A stretch of 57,493 bases of DNA. Source: Nitrospira sp. (lineage in GTDB: Bacteria > Nitrospirota > Nitrospiria > Nitrospirales > Nitrospiraceae). The notes below the pieces were generated by a model. It was not told where the DNA came from, searched no databases, and was given only the letters and a program-made list of their open reading frames with translations. The position numbers and the translations under genes are program-made. Each line of letters opens with the position of its first letter. Position 1 is the first letter of the stretch. The stretch covers positions 1 through 57,493 of the forward strand of contig JAHBWU010000013.1 of NCBI GenBank assembly GCA_019636835.1. The letters are read 5' to 3'. Of this stretch, positions 34,869 to 45,010 are shown piece after piece.

Positions 34869-37553
34869 TTGCGTCATACGGGTTTCGACGTGCCCTTGGC
34901 CATCTTGGTAATGGCCGCCCTGTTGTCCTGTGGAACAGAGGGCAACCAAGAGTCGCCCCCGACCGGTCAGGCTGCCGGCCCACCAGCCGGCTCGCCGGTG
35001 ACTTCTCATCAAGTCCTATGGCAAGCGGATGGATCCAGTCCGACTCGCGGACCCGCGTCGATTCACAATTGGCCAAGGCTCACCGGCGGCACAGCAAACT
35101 GTGACCTGAGTCAGGTGGATGATCCCGACACGTTGCCCCCGCATGCGCCGTTTGGAGGAAACACGACTCTCCACTACATCAAGGCGGTCTGTACCGGCGG
35201 TTCCGACGGCGGGAGAATCCAGGTCGTGGTCGACATGGAAGATCGCAGCCTGGAGGGGCTCGGAAATTTTGGATTCTTCTGGTACCAACCGTCGGTTTCT
35301 GTCGCCACGGCCATGACCCTCGAGGTCGCCACAGCCCCAAGCTTTTCCCAACTTCTTCGCTTTAACTGGGCGACGGGTGCCGTGGGACGGCGGCTCATCG
35401 ATGGATGGAATCCCATCACCTGGCAAGCCGGCGACCACATCGGGAATGTCGGCGGGGCCGCGATGAACCAGACCTTCACGACCTTCCGAATTCTCTTCAA
35501 TCTCCAGCCCAATAGCTCAGGAACCTTCTATTTCAGCGATTTTATCTATGGCTATTACGAAAAACCGCAGATCAACATCTGGGGAGAGAACAACTTCGCG
35601 AGTGTGTACACCCAACTTTTCCCTGAAGCCAGAAGACGAAACTTGGTGGGCTCATACTGCCCGGTCACCGAGATGCTCAAGGACCCCGGTCGCGTGGTGT
35701 TGGAAGGGGGATTCACCAACGACCAATTACAAGAGATGGTGGCAGCCGGGTGGACCATCGGCGGCGAATCCACGGAGGGACTCAACTACATCGACTTTCA
35801 CACGCTGGAGAGTGCCGCGGTTGATATGGACAAGCACCTCGCTGATCTCCAGAGACTCGGCTACCGACGCCCGATCTTCTGGTGCTACGAAGATGCCAAG
35901 CACAACGCTGCGCTCGATGCCGAACTGGCCAAACGTAACGTTGTAGCAGCGTACAGCGGCAATATTTTTTCCGAGAATACAAGCCGCTCCCTCTATGGAG
36001 GTCTCACCAATCCATACAATCTGTGGGCGGTGTCGGGCGATGCTCGGTCATTGACGGAGATTATCGCGGCGATCGACCATGCGGTCAAATACGGCGGACA
36101 ACTCGGGTTGGAGTGGCAACGGTATGATGGGGACTTCCCCCCGGTCGCCGACTATCTGGTCAAGCTGCGAGCGGAGGGGAAGATCGACATCGTGACAGTC
36201 GAAGAAATGATCGCCCGTCATGGCATCAGGAACGGTTCATCGGCAGAGCCTCCGCCGGTCGTTCCGCCGCCGGGGCCTTCGCCACCTGTGCCGCCGTCGG
36301 CATTGTTGCCTTTTGATCAAGTCGAACAGTCTTATACCCAATCGCCGGCTCGGTTCTCCGGCCTCTGGGCACAGGCGAGAACCCGCACCATCCGCATCGC
36401 TCTGTTGGGTGATTCCCAGGAAACTTCGCCGGAAGGAAAGGGCGACGTGTATGTCCCACGCCTCCAATACGAAGCGTGGAAACGATACCAGAACGTGCCT
36501 GAAACCGTCGTGGCCGGTTACCATGCGTACGGTGGTGGCGCTCCGTTTGGAGATTGGTTGCTGAGAGGCGCAGCGGCTAAACCAGGAGCCTCTCCGACCC
36601 GCATTCCGGCAGATCTGCTCTTACCAGGTATCCCGGCAGCGGCCCACGCAGCACCGGCAGGACCTCAGTCGGTGAACGGACAGTGGTACGGTCAGCTCAT
36701 GATTCTCGAGCCGGATGCGCGCAGTCTCAACCCGGCAGCGGAAATTCCGGCAACCACCCAATACTTCTGCACCCAGGGTTCAGTGCGGGCCGAGATTTTT
36801 GCGGCGACACATCGGCAGTCCGGAGGCATCCTCTATAAGGCACGGCCGTCTGACTTAGTGCCCAGTTACTCGGCGACGGCCACGCTTGAAGAAACAGCGC
36901 CTCTCTCGCTGGCTGATGCGACGTTTATCCTAAAGTCTTTCACAACAGCCCCTCTGCCTTTCAATGGAAAACGTCACCTTCAGCTGGAAATACTTGGCAG
37001 TCTGAATTCGGCGCTGACGGATATCATCGGCGCCCGTTTTAAGAGCGACCAATGCCCGCACGGGATCGTCATTCAGGATCTGAGTCAAGGCGGACTGTCC
37101 ACCAAGGAGTTTTTGAGCGCCTACCGCGGAGCCGGACTCCTGTTTCGGATGATGGCTTTCGACGCAGCCATTCTCCACTTTGGCGCCAACGATAGCGGTG
37201 AAGGTGTAACTGCAGAGTCATTCCGCGCCGACACGGAACGGCTGATCGCGCGAATCCGCTCCTGGACCAACGACCCCAATTTCCCGATCGTCCTGATGAG
37301 CGATCCCTATCGAAAAAGGTTGACCCCGGCCCAGGAAGCGGAGTATGCACGGTATCCCGGCGCGTTGCGAGCCATCGCCGCCTCGGATCCCAACGTGTTG
37401 GTCATCAATTCTCGACGATTGATGGATGAGCGTGGTTGGAAAATGGCTCAGCCCAACCGATTGAATGAATTGCTCCTGGACGATGTGCACTATACTCCTC
37501 GCGGTGCCGTCGAATTAGCGGAAGCAGAGATGGGGGCCCTGTTGGGCCCATAA
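34869..37553 (+). CDS. lipoprotein with deacetylase-like and SGNH-hydrolase domains
   Basis: An 894-residue two-domain lipoprotein. A TTG start after AAAGGAAGAACACC gives a signal peptide ending in the lipobox ALLSC. Residues ~60-230 form a jelly-roll-like beta region; ~235-450 resemble a polysaccharide-deacetylase (NodB-like) barrel (NLVGSYCPVTEML, EMVAAGWTIGGES, RRPIFWCYED). A proline-rich linker (~455-480) leads to an SGNH hydrolase: block I IALLGDSQE, block III FGANDSGEG and block V LDDVHYTP supply Ser, Gly/Asn and Asp-His. Together these suggest removal of N- and O-acetyl groups from a polymer. The gene is divergent from the exopolysaccharide operon and likely acts on its product. The deacetylase metal residues are not clear by eye. 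Confidence 0.82.
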   Translation: MRHTGFDVPLAILVMAALLSCGTEGNQESPPTGQAAGPPAGSPVTSHQVLWQADGSSPTRGPASIHNWPRLTGGTANCDLSQVDDPDTLPPHAPFGGNTTLHYIKAVCTGGSDGGRIQVVVDMEDRSLEGLGNFGFFWYQPSVSVATAMTLEVATAPSFSQLLRFNWATGAVGRRLIDGWNPITWQAGDHIGNVGGAAMNQTFTTFRILFNLQPNSSGTFYFSDFIYGYYEKPQINIWGENNFASVYTQLFPEARRRNLVGSYCPVTEMLKDPGRVVLEGGFTNDQLQEMVAAGWTIGGESTEGLNYIDFHTLESAAVDMDKHLADLQRLGYRRPIFWCYEDAKHNAALDAELAKRNVVAAYSGNIFSENTSRSLYGGLTNPYNLWAVSGDARSLTEIIAAIDHAVKYGGQLGLEWQRYDGDFPPVADYLVKLRAEGKIDIVTVEEMIARHGIRNGSSAEPPPVVPPPGPSPPVPPSALLPFDQVEQSYTQSPARFSGLWAQARTRTIRIALLGDSQETSPEGKGDVYVPRLQYEAWKRYQNVPETVVAGYHAYGGGAPFGDWLLRGAAAKPGASPTRIPADLLLPGIPAAAHAAPAGPQSVNGQWYGQLMILEPDARSLNPAAEIPATTQYFCTQGSVRAEIFAATHRQSGGILYKARPSDLVPSYSATATLEETAPLSLADATFILKSFTTAPLPFNGKRHLQLEILGSLNSALTDIIGARFKSDQCPHGIVIQDLSQGGLSTKEFLSAYRGAGLLFRMMAFDAAILHFGANDSGEGVTAESFRADTERLIARIRSWTNDPNFPIVLMSDPYRKRLTPAQEAEYARYPGALRAIAASDPNVLVINSRRLMDERGWKMAQPNRLNELLLDDVHYTPRGAVELAEAEMGALLGP

Positions 37554-37694
37554 CTTTCCAGAAGGAGTCTAGGGTTCTCTTTTGTTCATGGCATCTCGAC
37601 GGATGAAGGCTATACCGTTATCTCGCTTCGAGCGCATACCAATGGCTATAAGACCCTAATTGAAGCCCCGCTCATCTCTCCGGCTCAACTATTC

Positions 37695-37711
37695 TTAATA
37701 TTCCCGTAACA
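37695..37711 (+). promoter_or_regulatory. TTAACA-like tandem box before the response regulator
   Basis: TTAATA-TTCCC-GTAACA: two half-sites, each 5/6 to TTAACA, with the same 11-base period as in the exopolysaccharide promoters. TATGCT, a possible -10, starts 9 bases further on, and the regulator start is 66 bases beyond the box. Suggests autoregulation (inference). Confidence 0.45.
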
Positions 37712-37777
37712 TAGGAAGTGTATGCTGTGCCACCCTCACAAAGGGTGGTACCTGCAACAGCCCTCTGGGAGACGTTC

Positions 37778-38338
37778 ATGGCATCACAGCGCCCGAAGAC
37801 CATACTGATCGTCGAAGACGAACCCGAGATTGCACAGTTGGTCAAGCACTATATTGAGAAGAACGGATTCCACTCGTGCATCGCCAAGACCGGCCTAGAG
37901 GCACTGGAGATGGTGGCAATTGAGCATCCCGATCTCGTGATCCTCGATCTTATGCTCCCCAAAATGGATGGATTGGAAGTATGCAAAGCCATCCGGAACA
38001 AACCAGAAACTGCATTGCTGCCGATCATCATGCTGACGGCCAAGAACGAAGAGTCGGATACCATTGTCGGGCTGGAACTGGGAGCCGATGACTATGTGAC
38101 GAAACCGTTCAGTCCCAACGCATTGGTCGTCCGTGTGAAGGCCCTCTTCCGTCGATTGGAACGGACGAATGATCACAAACCGACCTCCTTGACGTACGGC
38201 CCGCTTCAGATGGATCTGACCCGCCATGAGTTGACCGTGAAGGGCAAAGAGGTTCCCCTCACGGCGAAAGAGTTCGGACTACTGGAGCACCTCTTGCGAC
38301 ACCCCGGACGTGTACTCACGCGAGACATGTACGTGTGA
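37778..38338 (+). pseudogene. OmpR/PhoB-family response regulator, truncated in its DNA-binding domain
   Basis: The receiver domain is complete: acidic pair in VEDEPE, phosphoacceptor Asp in LVILDLMLP, Thr in MLTAKN and Lys in VTKPFSPNALV. The winged-helix domain begins normally ([44 protein letters not shown]) but ends after MYV, before the recognition helix that family members carry in an RTVDVHIRRLR-like segment. At 186 residues it is some 40 short. The gmd gene starts right at this break. It could still be phosphorylated, but DNA binding of the usual kind should be lost. Start MASQRPK follows GGGAGACGTTC. No histidine kinase is near. Confidence 0.8.
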
Positions 38339-38379
38339 GTTTGAGCGAGCCTATTTACAATAATCCGTTGGAGGGCCGC

Positions 38380-39387
38380 GTGAAGAAAGCCTTGATCACC
38401 GGGATTACCGGGCAAGATGGGTCCTATCTGTCGGAATTTCTGCTGGGCCGAGGCTATGCCGTCTACGGCATCATTCGCCGCTCCAGTTCCTTCAATACCG
38501 GGCGGATCGATCCCATCTATGAAGACCCGCATGTGCCCCATCGGCGGCTCCACTTGGTCTACGGCGACTTGAACGACGCCAGCTCCTTGAATCGGATCCT
38601 CCGGACCGTCCAGCCCGATGAAATCTACAATCTGGGCGCGCAAAGCCACGTCCGGGTGAGCTTCGATATTCCGGAATATACGGGTGAGATCACCGGGTTA
38701 GGCACCATTCGGCTGCTGGAGGCCATCCGGGAATCGGGGCTCAAGCCGAAGTTTTATCAGGCGTCGTCCAGCGAAATGTTCGGCAAAGTGCTGGAAGTGC
38801 CGCAGAAGGAAACGACGCCCTTCTACCCTCGAAGTCCCTACGGCGCGGCGAAGGTCTATGCCTACTGGATGACGGTGAACTATCGGGAGGCGTACAACCT
38901 GTTTGCCTGCAACGGCATCCTGTTCAACCATGAATCACCGCGGCGGGGGGAAACCTTCGTGACGCGGAAAATCACCAAAGCGGCCGCCCGGATCAAGCTT
39001 GGGGTCCAAGAAGACCTGTTTCTGGGAAATCTGGAGGCCAAGCGCGATTGGGGCTATGCCGGCGACTATGTCGAAGCCATGTGGATGATGTTGCAAGCCC
39101 CGACGCCGGACGATTATGTCATCGCGACGGGGGAAACCCATACCGTCAAGGAGATGCTGGAGCTGGCCTTCGACCGGCTGCACCTGGATTGGAAGAAGCA
39201 TGTGAAGATCGATGCCACGTATTACCGTCCGACGGAGGTCGATCTGCTCATCGGAGATGCGAGCAAAGCGAAGCGACACCTGGGCTGGCACCCGAAAGTC
39301 CGGTTCGAAGAGCTGATCGCCATGATGGTCGATGCCGATCTCGCGGCAGAACGGGAAAAGTTGGACGGGACCAGGACGCGAAGTTAG
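38380..39387 (+). CDS. gmd: GDP-mannose 4,6-dehydratase
   Basis: Converts GDP-mannose to GDP-4-keto-6-deoxymannose, the precursor of fucose, rhamnose and related deoxysugars. The 335 residues from the GTG start match the family: Rossmann [43 protein letters not shown], catalytic SSSEMFG and [10 protein letters not shown], and the [16 protein letters not shown] signature. GGAGGGCCGC precedes this start; an upstream GTG at 38335 overlaps the truncated regulator and is less likely. It probably supplies a deoxysugar nucleotide for the adjacent exopolysaccharide (inference); no fucose synthase or reductase is next to it. Confidence 0.95.
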   Translation: MKKALITGITGQDGSYLSEFLLGRGYAVYGIIRRSSSFNTGRIDPIYEDPHVPHRRLHLVYGDLNDASSLNRILRTVQPDEIYNLGAQSHVRVSFDIPEYTGEITGLGTIRLLEAIRESGLKPKFYQASSSEMFGKVLEVPQKETTPFYPRSPYGAAKVYAYWMTVNYREAYNLFACNGILFNHESPRRGETFVTRKITKAAARIKLGVQEDLFLGNLEAKRDWGYAGDYVEAMWMMLQAPTPDDYVIATGETHTVKEMLELAFDRLHLDWKKHVKIDATYYRPTEVDLLIGDASKAKRHLGWHPKVRFEELIAMMVDADLAAEREKLDGTRTRS

Positions 39388-39701
39388 GAGTGGAGTAGAA
39401 CGGATATGACCTCATTCCGGCAGGATGGCCGGACGATGGGATCAATCCAGAACTGTTCGGAGAGTGGACCGTAGCACAAGCGGTTTTCCGTTAGCAACGA
39501 AGTGCCGGTCAACACACATGGGACCTTGGAACAATTCTATGCTTGCGCCGACACAGCACTCGGCCTATAACCGAGTAACCGATGTCATTGGTCGGTCGAA
39601 CTACCGGAAGAAGACTGATAGGTCCTACAAATGAGATATTTCACGATAAAGTCTCATCACATACCGGTCACTTTGCCATGATTAAAGGCAGGGCTCACGA
39701 C
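39388..39701. other. intergenic region after gmd
   Basis: About 310 bases between gmd and a small lipoprotein gene. A frame runs into the lipoprotein from 39582 but its N-terminal part shows no coding character. No terminator hairpin or repeat stood out. Confidence 0.4.
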
Positions 39702-40100
39702 ATGCCCAGTCGTTCCGCGCTGATTCTTCTTCTGGGTAGCGCAAATGCTCTCTTGGTAGGTTGTGCAAGTGTGATAGAAAGCGGAACGGCTACGCTGCAC
39801 TGTCCGGATTCAGTCCAGGCCAAGGTCAGTGCGGCGCAGCCGACCGCTCATGTCTCGTATACAGAGCCCTCGCTTACTGTAGACGGCAGTTCCCTTACAG
39901 GCCTCGCCAAAACGAGCATCTACTACGACCTGGGAGATGGACGTACCCTTGCCAAGGAAGTACCGGCGACGCGATCGTCCGGAGCCGGTGAAATTTCCGA
40001 GACCATTACGGTTCCGGTGAAATCCAAGGATACCCAGTCCGTAAACATTTGCGTTACGGCAACCGATCGCAATGGAAATGAAAGTACGATGACCCCCTAA
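39702..40100 (+). CDS. small lipoprotein of unknown function
   Basis: A 132-residue protein starting MPSRSALILLLGSANALLVGCAS: a signal peptide with lipobox LLVGC. The mature part is rich in Ser, Thr and Val with beta-strand periodicity (SVNICVTATDRNGNESTMTP), like a single immunoglobulin-like domain. The frame is open further upstream (ATG at 39678 also possible), but the signal peptide fits best from this start. I do not recognise the family. Confidence 0.65.
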   Translation: MPSRSALILLLGSANALLVGCASVIESGTATLHCPDSVQAKVSAAQPTAHVSYTEPSLTVDGSSLTGLAKTSIYYDLGDGRTLAKEVPATRSSGAGEISETITVPVKSKDTQSVNICVTATDRNGNESTMTP

Positions 40101-40306
40101 GCGCACCGCGCTCCACCGCGTGGAGGAGCTCTTTGGGATCGCCCCATAGGCCGTTTGCATGGGGCCATAATATACGGCTCTGCCTGCATGAGGCGCTCTT
40201 GACAGAACGGAGCAGAAAGCCTAGCCTACCTAATATTTTGATGAAGTTCCATACGCTTGACACCAACTCCACACGACCTGAGACCACCGTGGTTCGAGGT
40301 TGTTAA

Positions 40307-40840
40307 ATGGATGACTCGGTGGCGTTTCGCAGGACCGAGCCCTTTGGTCGTGCGGCAACGGCCGGCGTCCTCTCCAAGACAGGACTCGAGCTTCGCATCG
40401 GATCGAATATTTTTCGCCGCACCAACGGCGTCGTCAAGATTCACGGAAAAGAGCAACTCGTCATCGAGGTAAAACTGGAGCAAGGACTGCTTCTTGCCAC
40501 CCTCGATCTTTATGACGAATGCGGCGCCCGCATCGGGCACCTGCGTAGAAACGTTGTTACCTTAAATGAGCGCGGGCGATTCACCGTCGATGTTCCGCTC
40601 AGTCAAAGCCTCTCGTCAGTCAATACTCCAACTGTTCTTGTGACAGATTTGCAGTCGGGTGATGTCGTGCTCGAAGCGCGAACGGCTTCGGAGTACAGAG
40701 TCGACCTTATCTGTGGGAGATTGTACTCGCACAAGGGACTGCTTGTAGAGATCACTCCCCACTACTGCCGGATTGGTTCAGGCACGACGCTGTTCGGAAA
40801 CATCGTGGAAGCTCAAGGCGGCCCGGCCATGCTCGGTTGA
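40307..40840 (+). CDS. hypothetical protein, 177 aa
   Basis: A soluble protein of unknown function. It has beta-rich repeats (IEVKLEQGLLLATLDLYDECGARIGHL, FTVDVPLSQSL) and a conserved-looking C-terminal CGRLYSHKGLLVEITPHYCRIGSGTTLFGN. GAGG lies 8 bases upstream of the ATG. No signal peptide or membrane helix. It stands alone on the plus strand between two other unknown genes. Confidence 0.6.
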   Translation: MDDSVAFRRTEPFGRAATAGVLSKTGLELRIGSNIFRRTNGVVKIHGKEQLVIEVKLEQGLLLATLDLYDECGARIGHLRRNVVTLNERGRFTVDVPLSQSLSSVNTPTVLVTDLQSGDVVLEARTASEYRVDLICGRLYSHKGLLVEITPHYCRIGSGTTLFGNIVEAQGGPAMLG

Positions 40841-40977
40841 TCGTGGTTCGTCTGTCACACACTCTCCGACTCCTGAGTTTTATCGATCAGGACCGTCTTC
40901 CCTGAGGACAGAGTGCACGCGCCTCATCTCTGCAGAAAAGCGAGAACCGTTTTGCCCTTATCTCTCCTTTCCCTAGA

Positions 40978-41412
40978 ATGACACCCATGACCGAGATCCC
41001 AAAACCTACCGTCCAAGCATTCCTCGTCTGCGACCAAGTGATCGAGGACAGCCTCACGAAAAAGAAAAGCCTGATCGGAATCTTTACCCACCTACAAGCC
41101 GCCTCATTTCCGTTCCAGCATCAGCACATGGGCCTCTACTTCTGTCTCACCGATGCCGAGGGCCTGTACCATTTTGATATCGACTTGATTTACCTCAACA
41201 CCGAACACCTGGTCTGCCGGGCCACGCTTCCCAACATCGAGATCGGCGATCGCCTCCAGATTTCAGATTTCGGGATCAACATTCCCCTGTTAATCTTTCC
41301 CGCGCCTGGCCGGTATGAATTCCGGCTGCGCATGGAGGGCCATCTCATCGCTCAAAAAGATTTCAACGTCATGCCGATGTCGGGCACCTCCGTCATCGGA
41401 CCGCCCACCTAG
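40978..41412 (+). CDS. conserved hypothetical protein, DUF6941-like
   Basis: A 144-residue protein with the layout of a small beta-sandwich: PTVQAFLVCDQVIEDSLTKKKSLIGIFTHLQAASFPF, YFCLTDAEGLYHFDIDLIYL, INIPLLIFPAPGRYEFRLRMEGHLIAQKDF. This resembles widespread DUF6941-type proteins (family name from memory). No export signal. It precedes glnS by about 100 bp. Two ATGs, three codons apart, could start it. Confidence 0.7.
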   Translation: MTPMTEIPKPTVQAFLVCDQVIEDSLTKKKSLIGIFTHLQAASFPFQHQHMGLYFCLTDAEGLYHFDIDLIYLNTEHLVCRATLPNIEIGDRLQISDFGINIPLLIFPAPGRYEFRLRMEGHLIAQKDFNVMPMSGTSVIGPPT

Positions 41413-41509
41413 CTGTTCCCCATTCCTCCCGTCGGCCCGTCTATGGTAGAACTCCAACCTGGGTCTACCGCCCACACGTGACCATGCCAAGACGTTCACA
41501 CAAGACTTC

Positions 41510-43216
41510 ATGAGCACACAGGAACCCTCAACTTCCTCGAATTTCATTCGGGATCTCGTGGCAGCCGACCGTGCGGCGGGCAAGCATGACGGACGGGTCG
41601 TCACGCGATTCCCTCCTGAGCCTAATGGATATCTCCACATCGGTCACGCCAAGTCCATCGTGCTTAATTTTGGGATCGCGAACGAGACCCCCGGAGGCGT
41701 CTGCCATCTGAGATTCGATGATACGAATCCCACCACCGAGAACCCCGAGTACGTTCAAGCCATACAGGAGGACGTCCGCTGGTTGGGGTTTGATTGGCAC
41801 GGCAAAAGGTTCTACGCGTCGGATTATTTCGAGCAGCTCTACGCCTTCGCCATGGTTTTGATTAAGAAAGGCAAAGCCTATGTCGATAGCCTCACGGCGG
41901 ATCAAATCCGAGAACACCGCGGCACGCTCACCGAACCAGGCCGAGACAGTCCTTATCGGACTCGATCCACCGACGAGAATGTGGATCTCCTTGCCCGCAT
42001 GCGAGCCGGAGAGTTTGCCGATGGAACCCATGTCCTACGCGCCAAAATCGATATGGGCTCCCCAAACATCAATCTGCGGGACCCGATCCTCTATCGGATC
42101 CGGCATGCCACCCACTATCGGACAGGGGCCGCATGGTGCATCTATCCCTCGTATGACTTCGCACACCCGTTGTCTGATGCCATCGAAGGAATCACACACT
42201 CCATCTGCACGCTGGAGTTTGAAGATCACCGCCCCCTCTACGATTGGGTCGTCGCCGAAGCCGATGCTCCGCATCGTCCGCAGCAAATCGAATTCGCCCG
42301 ACTGAATCTCACCTCCACGGTGATGAGCAAGCGCAAGCTGCTCGAATTAGTCGGCAAGAAACTCGTGGCCGGCTGGGATGATCCGCGCCTTCCCACCTTG
42401 AAGGGCCTCCGTCGCCGAGGAGTGACTCCCGATGCGATTCGTGCCTTTTGTGAACATATCGGCGTCGCGAAGCGCGATGCGATCGTCGAGATACAGTTGC
42501 TCGAACACTTCATCCGAGAGGACTTGAACAAACGGTCGCCGCGCGTGATGGCGGTGCTCCGACCATTGAAGGTCGTACTCGACAACTATCCCGAAGGTGT
42601 CGTTGAGGAACTCGACGCCGTAAATAATCCCGAGGACATCTCCGCGGGAACGAGAAAGGTTCCCTTCTCGAGGACGCTGTACATCGAGCAGGATGATTTC
42701 AGGGAGGACCCACCGAAACAGTTCTACCGCCTGGCTCCCGGCCGGGAGGTCCGGCTGCGCTATGGGTACATCATCAAGTGTGTGAGCGCGACGAAGGACC
42801 CTCAGACCGGTACGGTCACCGAACTGCATTGCACCTACGACCCTGAGACTAGAAGCGGATCGACGCAAGAACAGCGCAAGGTGAAAGCCACCATTCACTG
42901 GGTGTCGGCGTCACATGCAGCCGGAGCCACCATCCGTCTTTATCATCCGCTTTTTCCCGCAGACCAGGCCAAGCTTCCGGCTGAACAGGACTGGACCCAA
43001 TCGTTGAACCCTCAGTCGTTGGAACTCCTCACCGGCTGCTTGGTCGAGCCAAGCCTTTGCTCAGCCGCGCCCGGTTCCCGCTTCCAATTCGAGCGGCAGG
43101 GGTACTTTTGTGTCGATCCCGACTCATCACCCGAGGCCCTCCTCTTCAACCGAACCGTGTCTCTCAAAGATGCGTGGGCGAAGGTTGAGAAAGCCCGGCA
43201 AACACCCCAGCGCTGA
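41510..43216 (+). CDS. glnS: glutaminyl-tRNA synthetase
   Basis: Charges tRNA-Gln with glutamine. The 568 residues have the class I signatures: [15 protein letters not shown] with HIGH at ~43-46, [11 protein letters not shown], and a KMSKS-like VMSKRKL at ~271-275. The C-terminal anticodon-binding beta-barrels are complete ([29 protein letters not shown]). Presence of GlnRS means the organism can charge tRNA-Gln directly. Both tRNA-Gln genes lie about 3 kb downstream on the other strand. Confidence 0.97.
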   Translation: MSTQEPSTSSNFIRDLVAADRAAGKHDGRVVTRFPPEPNGYLHIGHAKSIVLNFGIANETPGGVCHLRFDDTNPTTENPEYVQAIQEDVRWLGFDWHGKRFYASDYFEQLYAFAMVLIKKGKAYVDSLTADQIREHRGTLTEPGRDSPYRTRSTDENVDLLARMRAGEFADGTHVLRAKIDMGSPNINLRDPILYRIRHATHYRTGAAWCIYPSYDFAHPLSDAIEGITHSICTLEFEDHRPLYDWVVAEADAPHRPQQIEFARLNLTSTVMSKRKLLELVGKKLVAGWDDPRLPTLKGLRRRGVTPDAIRAFCEHIGVAKRDAIVEIQLLEHFIREDLNKRSPRVMAVLRPLKVVLDNYPEGVVEELDAVNNPEDISAGTRKVPFSRTLYIEQDDFREDPPKQFYRLAPGREVRLRYGYIIKCVSATKDPQTGTVTELHCTYDPETRSGSTQEQRKVKATIHWVSASHAAGATIRLYHPLFPADQAKLPAEQDWTQSLNPQSLELLTGCLVEPSLCSAAPGSRFQFERQGYFCVDPDSSPEALLFNRTVSLKDAWAKVEKARQTPQR

Positions 43217-43272
43217 TATTGACGGCGTTCCGGCGACTGTACTTCATTCGGTTCCGAAGTTACACTACGCCC

Positions 43273-43476
43273 ATGACCTGTCCCCTGTGCCACCAACCCA
43301 CGACTTGGGAAGCAAACCCCTGGCGTCCATTCTGTTCTGAGCGTTGTCAAATCACGGATTTGGGAACATGGGCTTCGGAACAATACCGCATTTCAGGTCC
43401 GCCGCTCACAACTAAGATGGTCGTCCCCGAGCCCCCCGCTAGAGATGAGCATCAGGGCGACCGAACGAAGAATTGA
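43273..43476 (+). CDS. yacG: DNA gyrase inhibitor YacG-like zinc protein
   Basis: A 67-residue zinc-ribbon protein. [10 protein letters not shown] and [21 protein letters not shown] give the CxxC...CxxxC pattern with the ERC-x-x-x-DLG-x-W motif of YacG. The frame is open from a TTG right after glnS, but the family starts just before CPLC, so the ATG is used. No strong ribosome binding site; it may be translated by coupling to glnS. Confidence 0.85.
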   Translation: MTCPLCHQPTTWEANPWRPFCSERCQITDLGTWASEQYRISGPPLTTKMVVPEPPARDEHQGDRTKN

Positions 43477-43670
43477 AGAACGGTTCATCGATCGAGTGCC
43501 TGCTTCCTGGGGCGACAAAGTTTTATTTCCACCTCACCGAGCTGTATCTCAGACGTTCCCGCAATGATCGATCAATGTTCATGACAGAGTCTGCCTTCTT
43601 CACTATTGGCAACTTGGAGTGAACTTGCTAAGGTCATATCTTTCGCTCACCTCGCGGAGGAGAACATTTT

Positions 43671-44714
43671 ATGCTCGCGACTACAGGCTATGCGGCGATG
43701 GCCGCCAAAGAGAGATTGCAGCCGTTTTCCTTTGAACGACGCGACGTCGGTCCGCACGACGTGTTGATCACGATCTCGCATTGCGGCATCTGTCACTCAG
43801 ATATCCACCAGGCCCGTAATGAGTGGGGCATCTCCCTATTCCCGATGGTGCCAGGACACGAGATCGTCGGAACCGTCGCGCAAGTCGGCATGGCGGTGAC
43901 GGCCTTCAAGGTTGGGGATCGAGCCGGCGTCGGCTGCTTTGTTGATTCCTGCCGAACCTGTACCGCTTGCCGCGAAGGTCTGGAACAATATTGCGACGGC
44001 GGTACCCTCTGGACCTATAGTGGACAAGATAAAGCAGGCCGGATCACTCAAGGCGGTTACTCGTCTCAGATCGTGGTGGATGAGAACTATGTCCTCCGGA
44101 TTCCCTCGGCACTCTCACCGGCGGGTGCGGCCCCGCTGCTCTGTGCCGGAATTACCACTTACTCCCCCCTGCGTCAGTGGGGCGTGGGTCGTTACCACAA
44201 ACTAGCCGTGGTCGGCCTCGGAGGCCTCGGCCACATGGCGGTGAAGCTTGCCAAGGCGATGGGAACCGAGGTGACGGTTTTAACCACATCGGAGAAGAAA
44301 CGGGAGGACGCGAAGCGGTTGGGCGCTGCAAACTTTGCCGTGACATCCGACCCGCGAACCTTTACCAAGCTCCAAGGGTACTTCCACTATATCCTCGACA
44401 CGGTCTCCGCCCCACATGATTACAACGCCTATTTGAACCTCCTCAAGACGGACGGCACCATGATCCTCGTGGGCGCGCCCGAAACGCCGACTCCCGTTCA
44501 GGCGTTCTCACTTATTTTTAAGCGACGACGTCTCGCCGGCTCTCTCATCGGCGGGATCAAAGAAACGCAAAAAATGCTCGACTTCTGCGCTCAGCATCAG
44601 ATCGAGTCGGACATCGAACTGATCCCCATCCAGCAGGTCAATGAAGCCTATGACCGGGTCCTCCGAGGCGATGTGAAGTTTCGATTCGTAATCGACATCG
44701 GCACGCTGACGTAA
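43671..44714 (+). CDS. zinc-dependent NAD(P)H alcohol dehydrogenase, YahK/CAD-like
   Basis: A 347-residue medium-chain dehydrogenase. Catalytic-zinc residues: CGICHSDIHQ and GHEIVGTV; structural-zinc cysteines in CRTCTACREGLEQYC; the Rossmann loop VVGLGGLGHMAVKLAKAMG binds the cofactor. It resembles broad-range aldehyde reductases (YahK, cinnamyl-alcohol-type). GGAGGAGAAC precedes the ATG. It stands alone. Confidence 0.94.
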   Translation: MLATTGYAAMAAKERLQPFSFERRDVGPHDVLITISHCGICHSDIHQARNEWGISLFPMVPGHEIVGTVAQVGMAVTAFKVGDRAGVGCFVDSCRTCTACREGLEQYCDGGTLWTYSGQDKAGRITQGGYSSQIVVDENYVLRIPSALSPAGAAPLLCAGITTYSPLRQWGVGRYHKLAVVGLGGLGHMAVKLAKAMGTEVTVLTTSEKKREDAKRLGAANFAVTSDPRTFTKLQGYFHYILDTVSAPHDYNAYLNLLKTDGTMILVGAPETPTPVQAFSLIFKRRRLAGSLIGGIKETQKMLDFCAQHQIESDIELIPIQQVNEAYDRVLRGDVKFRFVIDIGTLT

Positions 44715-44827
44715 CCCCTCCACGTCACCTGTGCTGTCACCTTGGGTTCAGGTTGCCCCTTCGGGGTCCCTCAGGTAGAGTAGGCAGTATGATAACGGTT
44801 GGACATAGGCGTGAGCGACCAATCGCC

Positions 44828-45010
44828 ATGCAGGCTGACGGAACGTTGCTCGTGGAGGGAGCCCGTTTCAGCGAAACAATCGCACATTTGGCTAAAAGTA
44901 CGTTTATTCCGAAAGGTGTGTACCGTTTTCGATCGCACAAGGACGCAAATAAACACCAAGACGACTGCTTGGTGCAGGGCTTAGGACGATTGGCCGTTGG
45001 GCGAGAGTGA
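44828..45010 (+). CDS. small protein paired with a nucleotidyltransferase
   Basis: A ~60-residue protein, MQADGTLLVEGARFSETIAHLAKSTFIPKG..., with a conserved-looking IPKGVYRFRSHKDANKHQDD segment. Its stop overlaps the start of the following nucleotidyltransferase by one base, so they form a coupled pair. An ATG 39 bases upstream is also possible. By position it could be the antitoxin partner of a nucleotidyltransferase toxin (inference); the family itself is seen next to such genes as far as I recall. Confidence 0.65.
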   Translation: MQADGTLLVEGARFSETIAHLAKSTFIPKGVYRFRSHKDANKHQDDCLVQGLGRLAVGRE

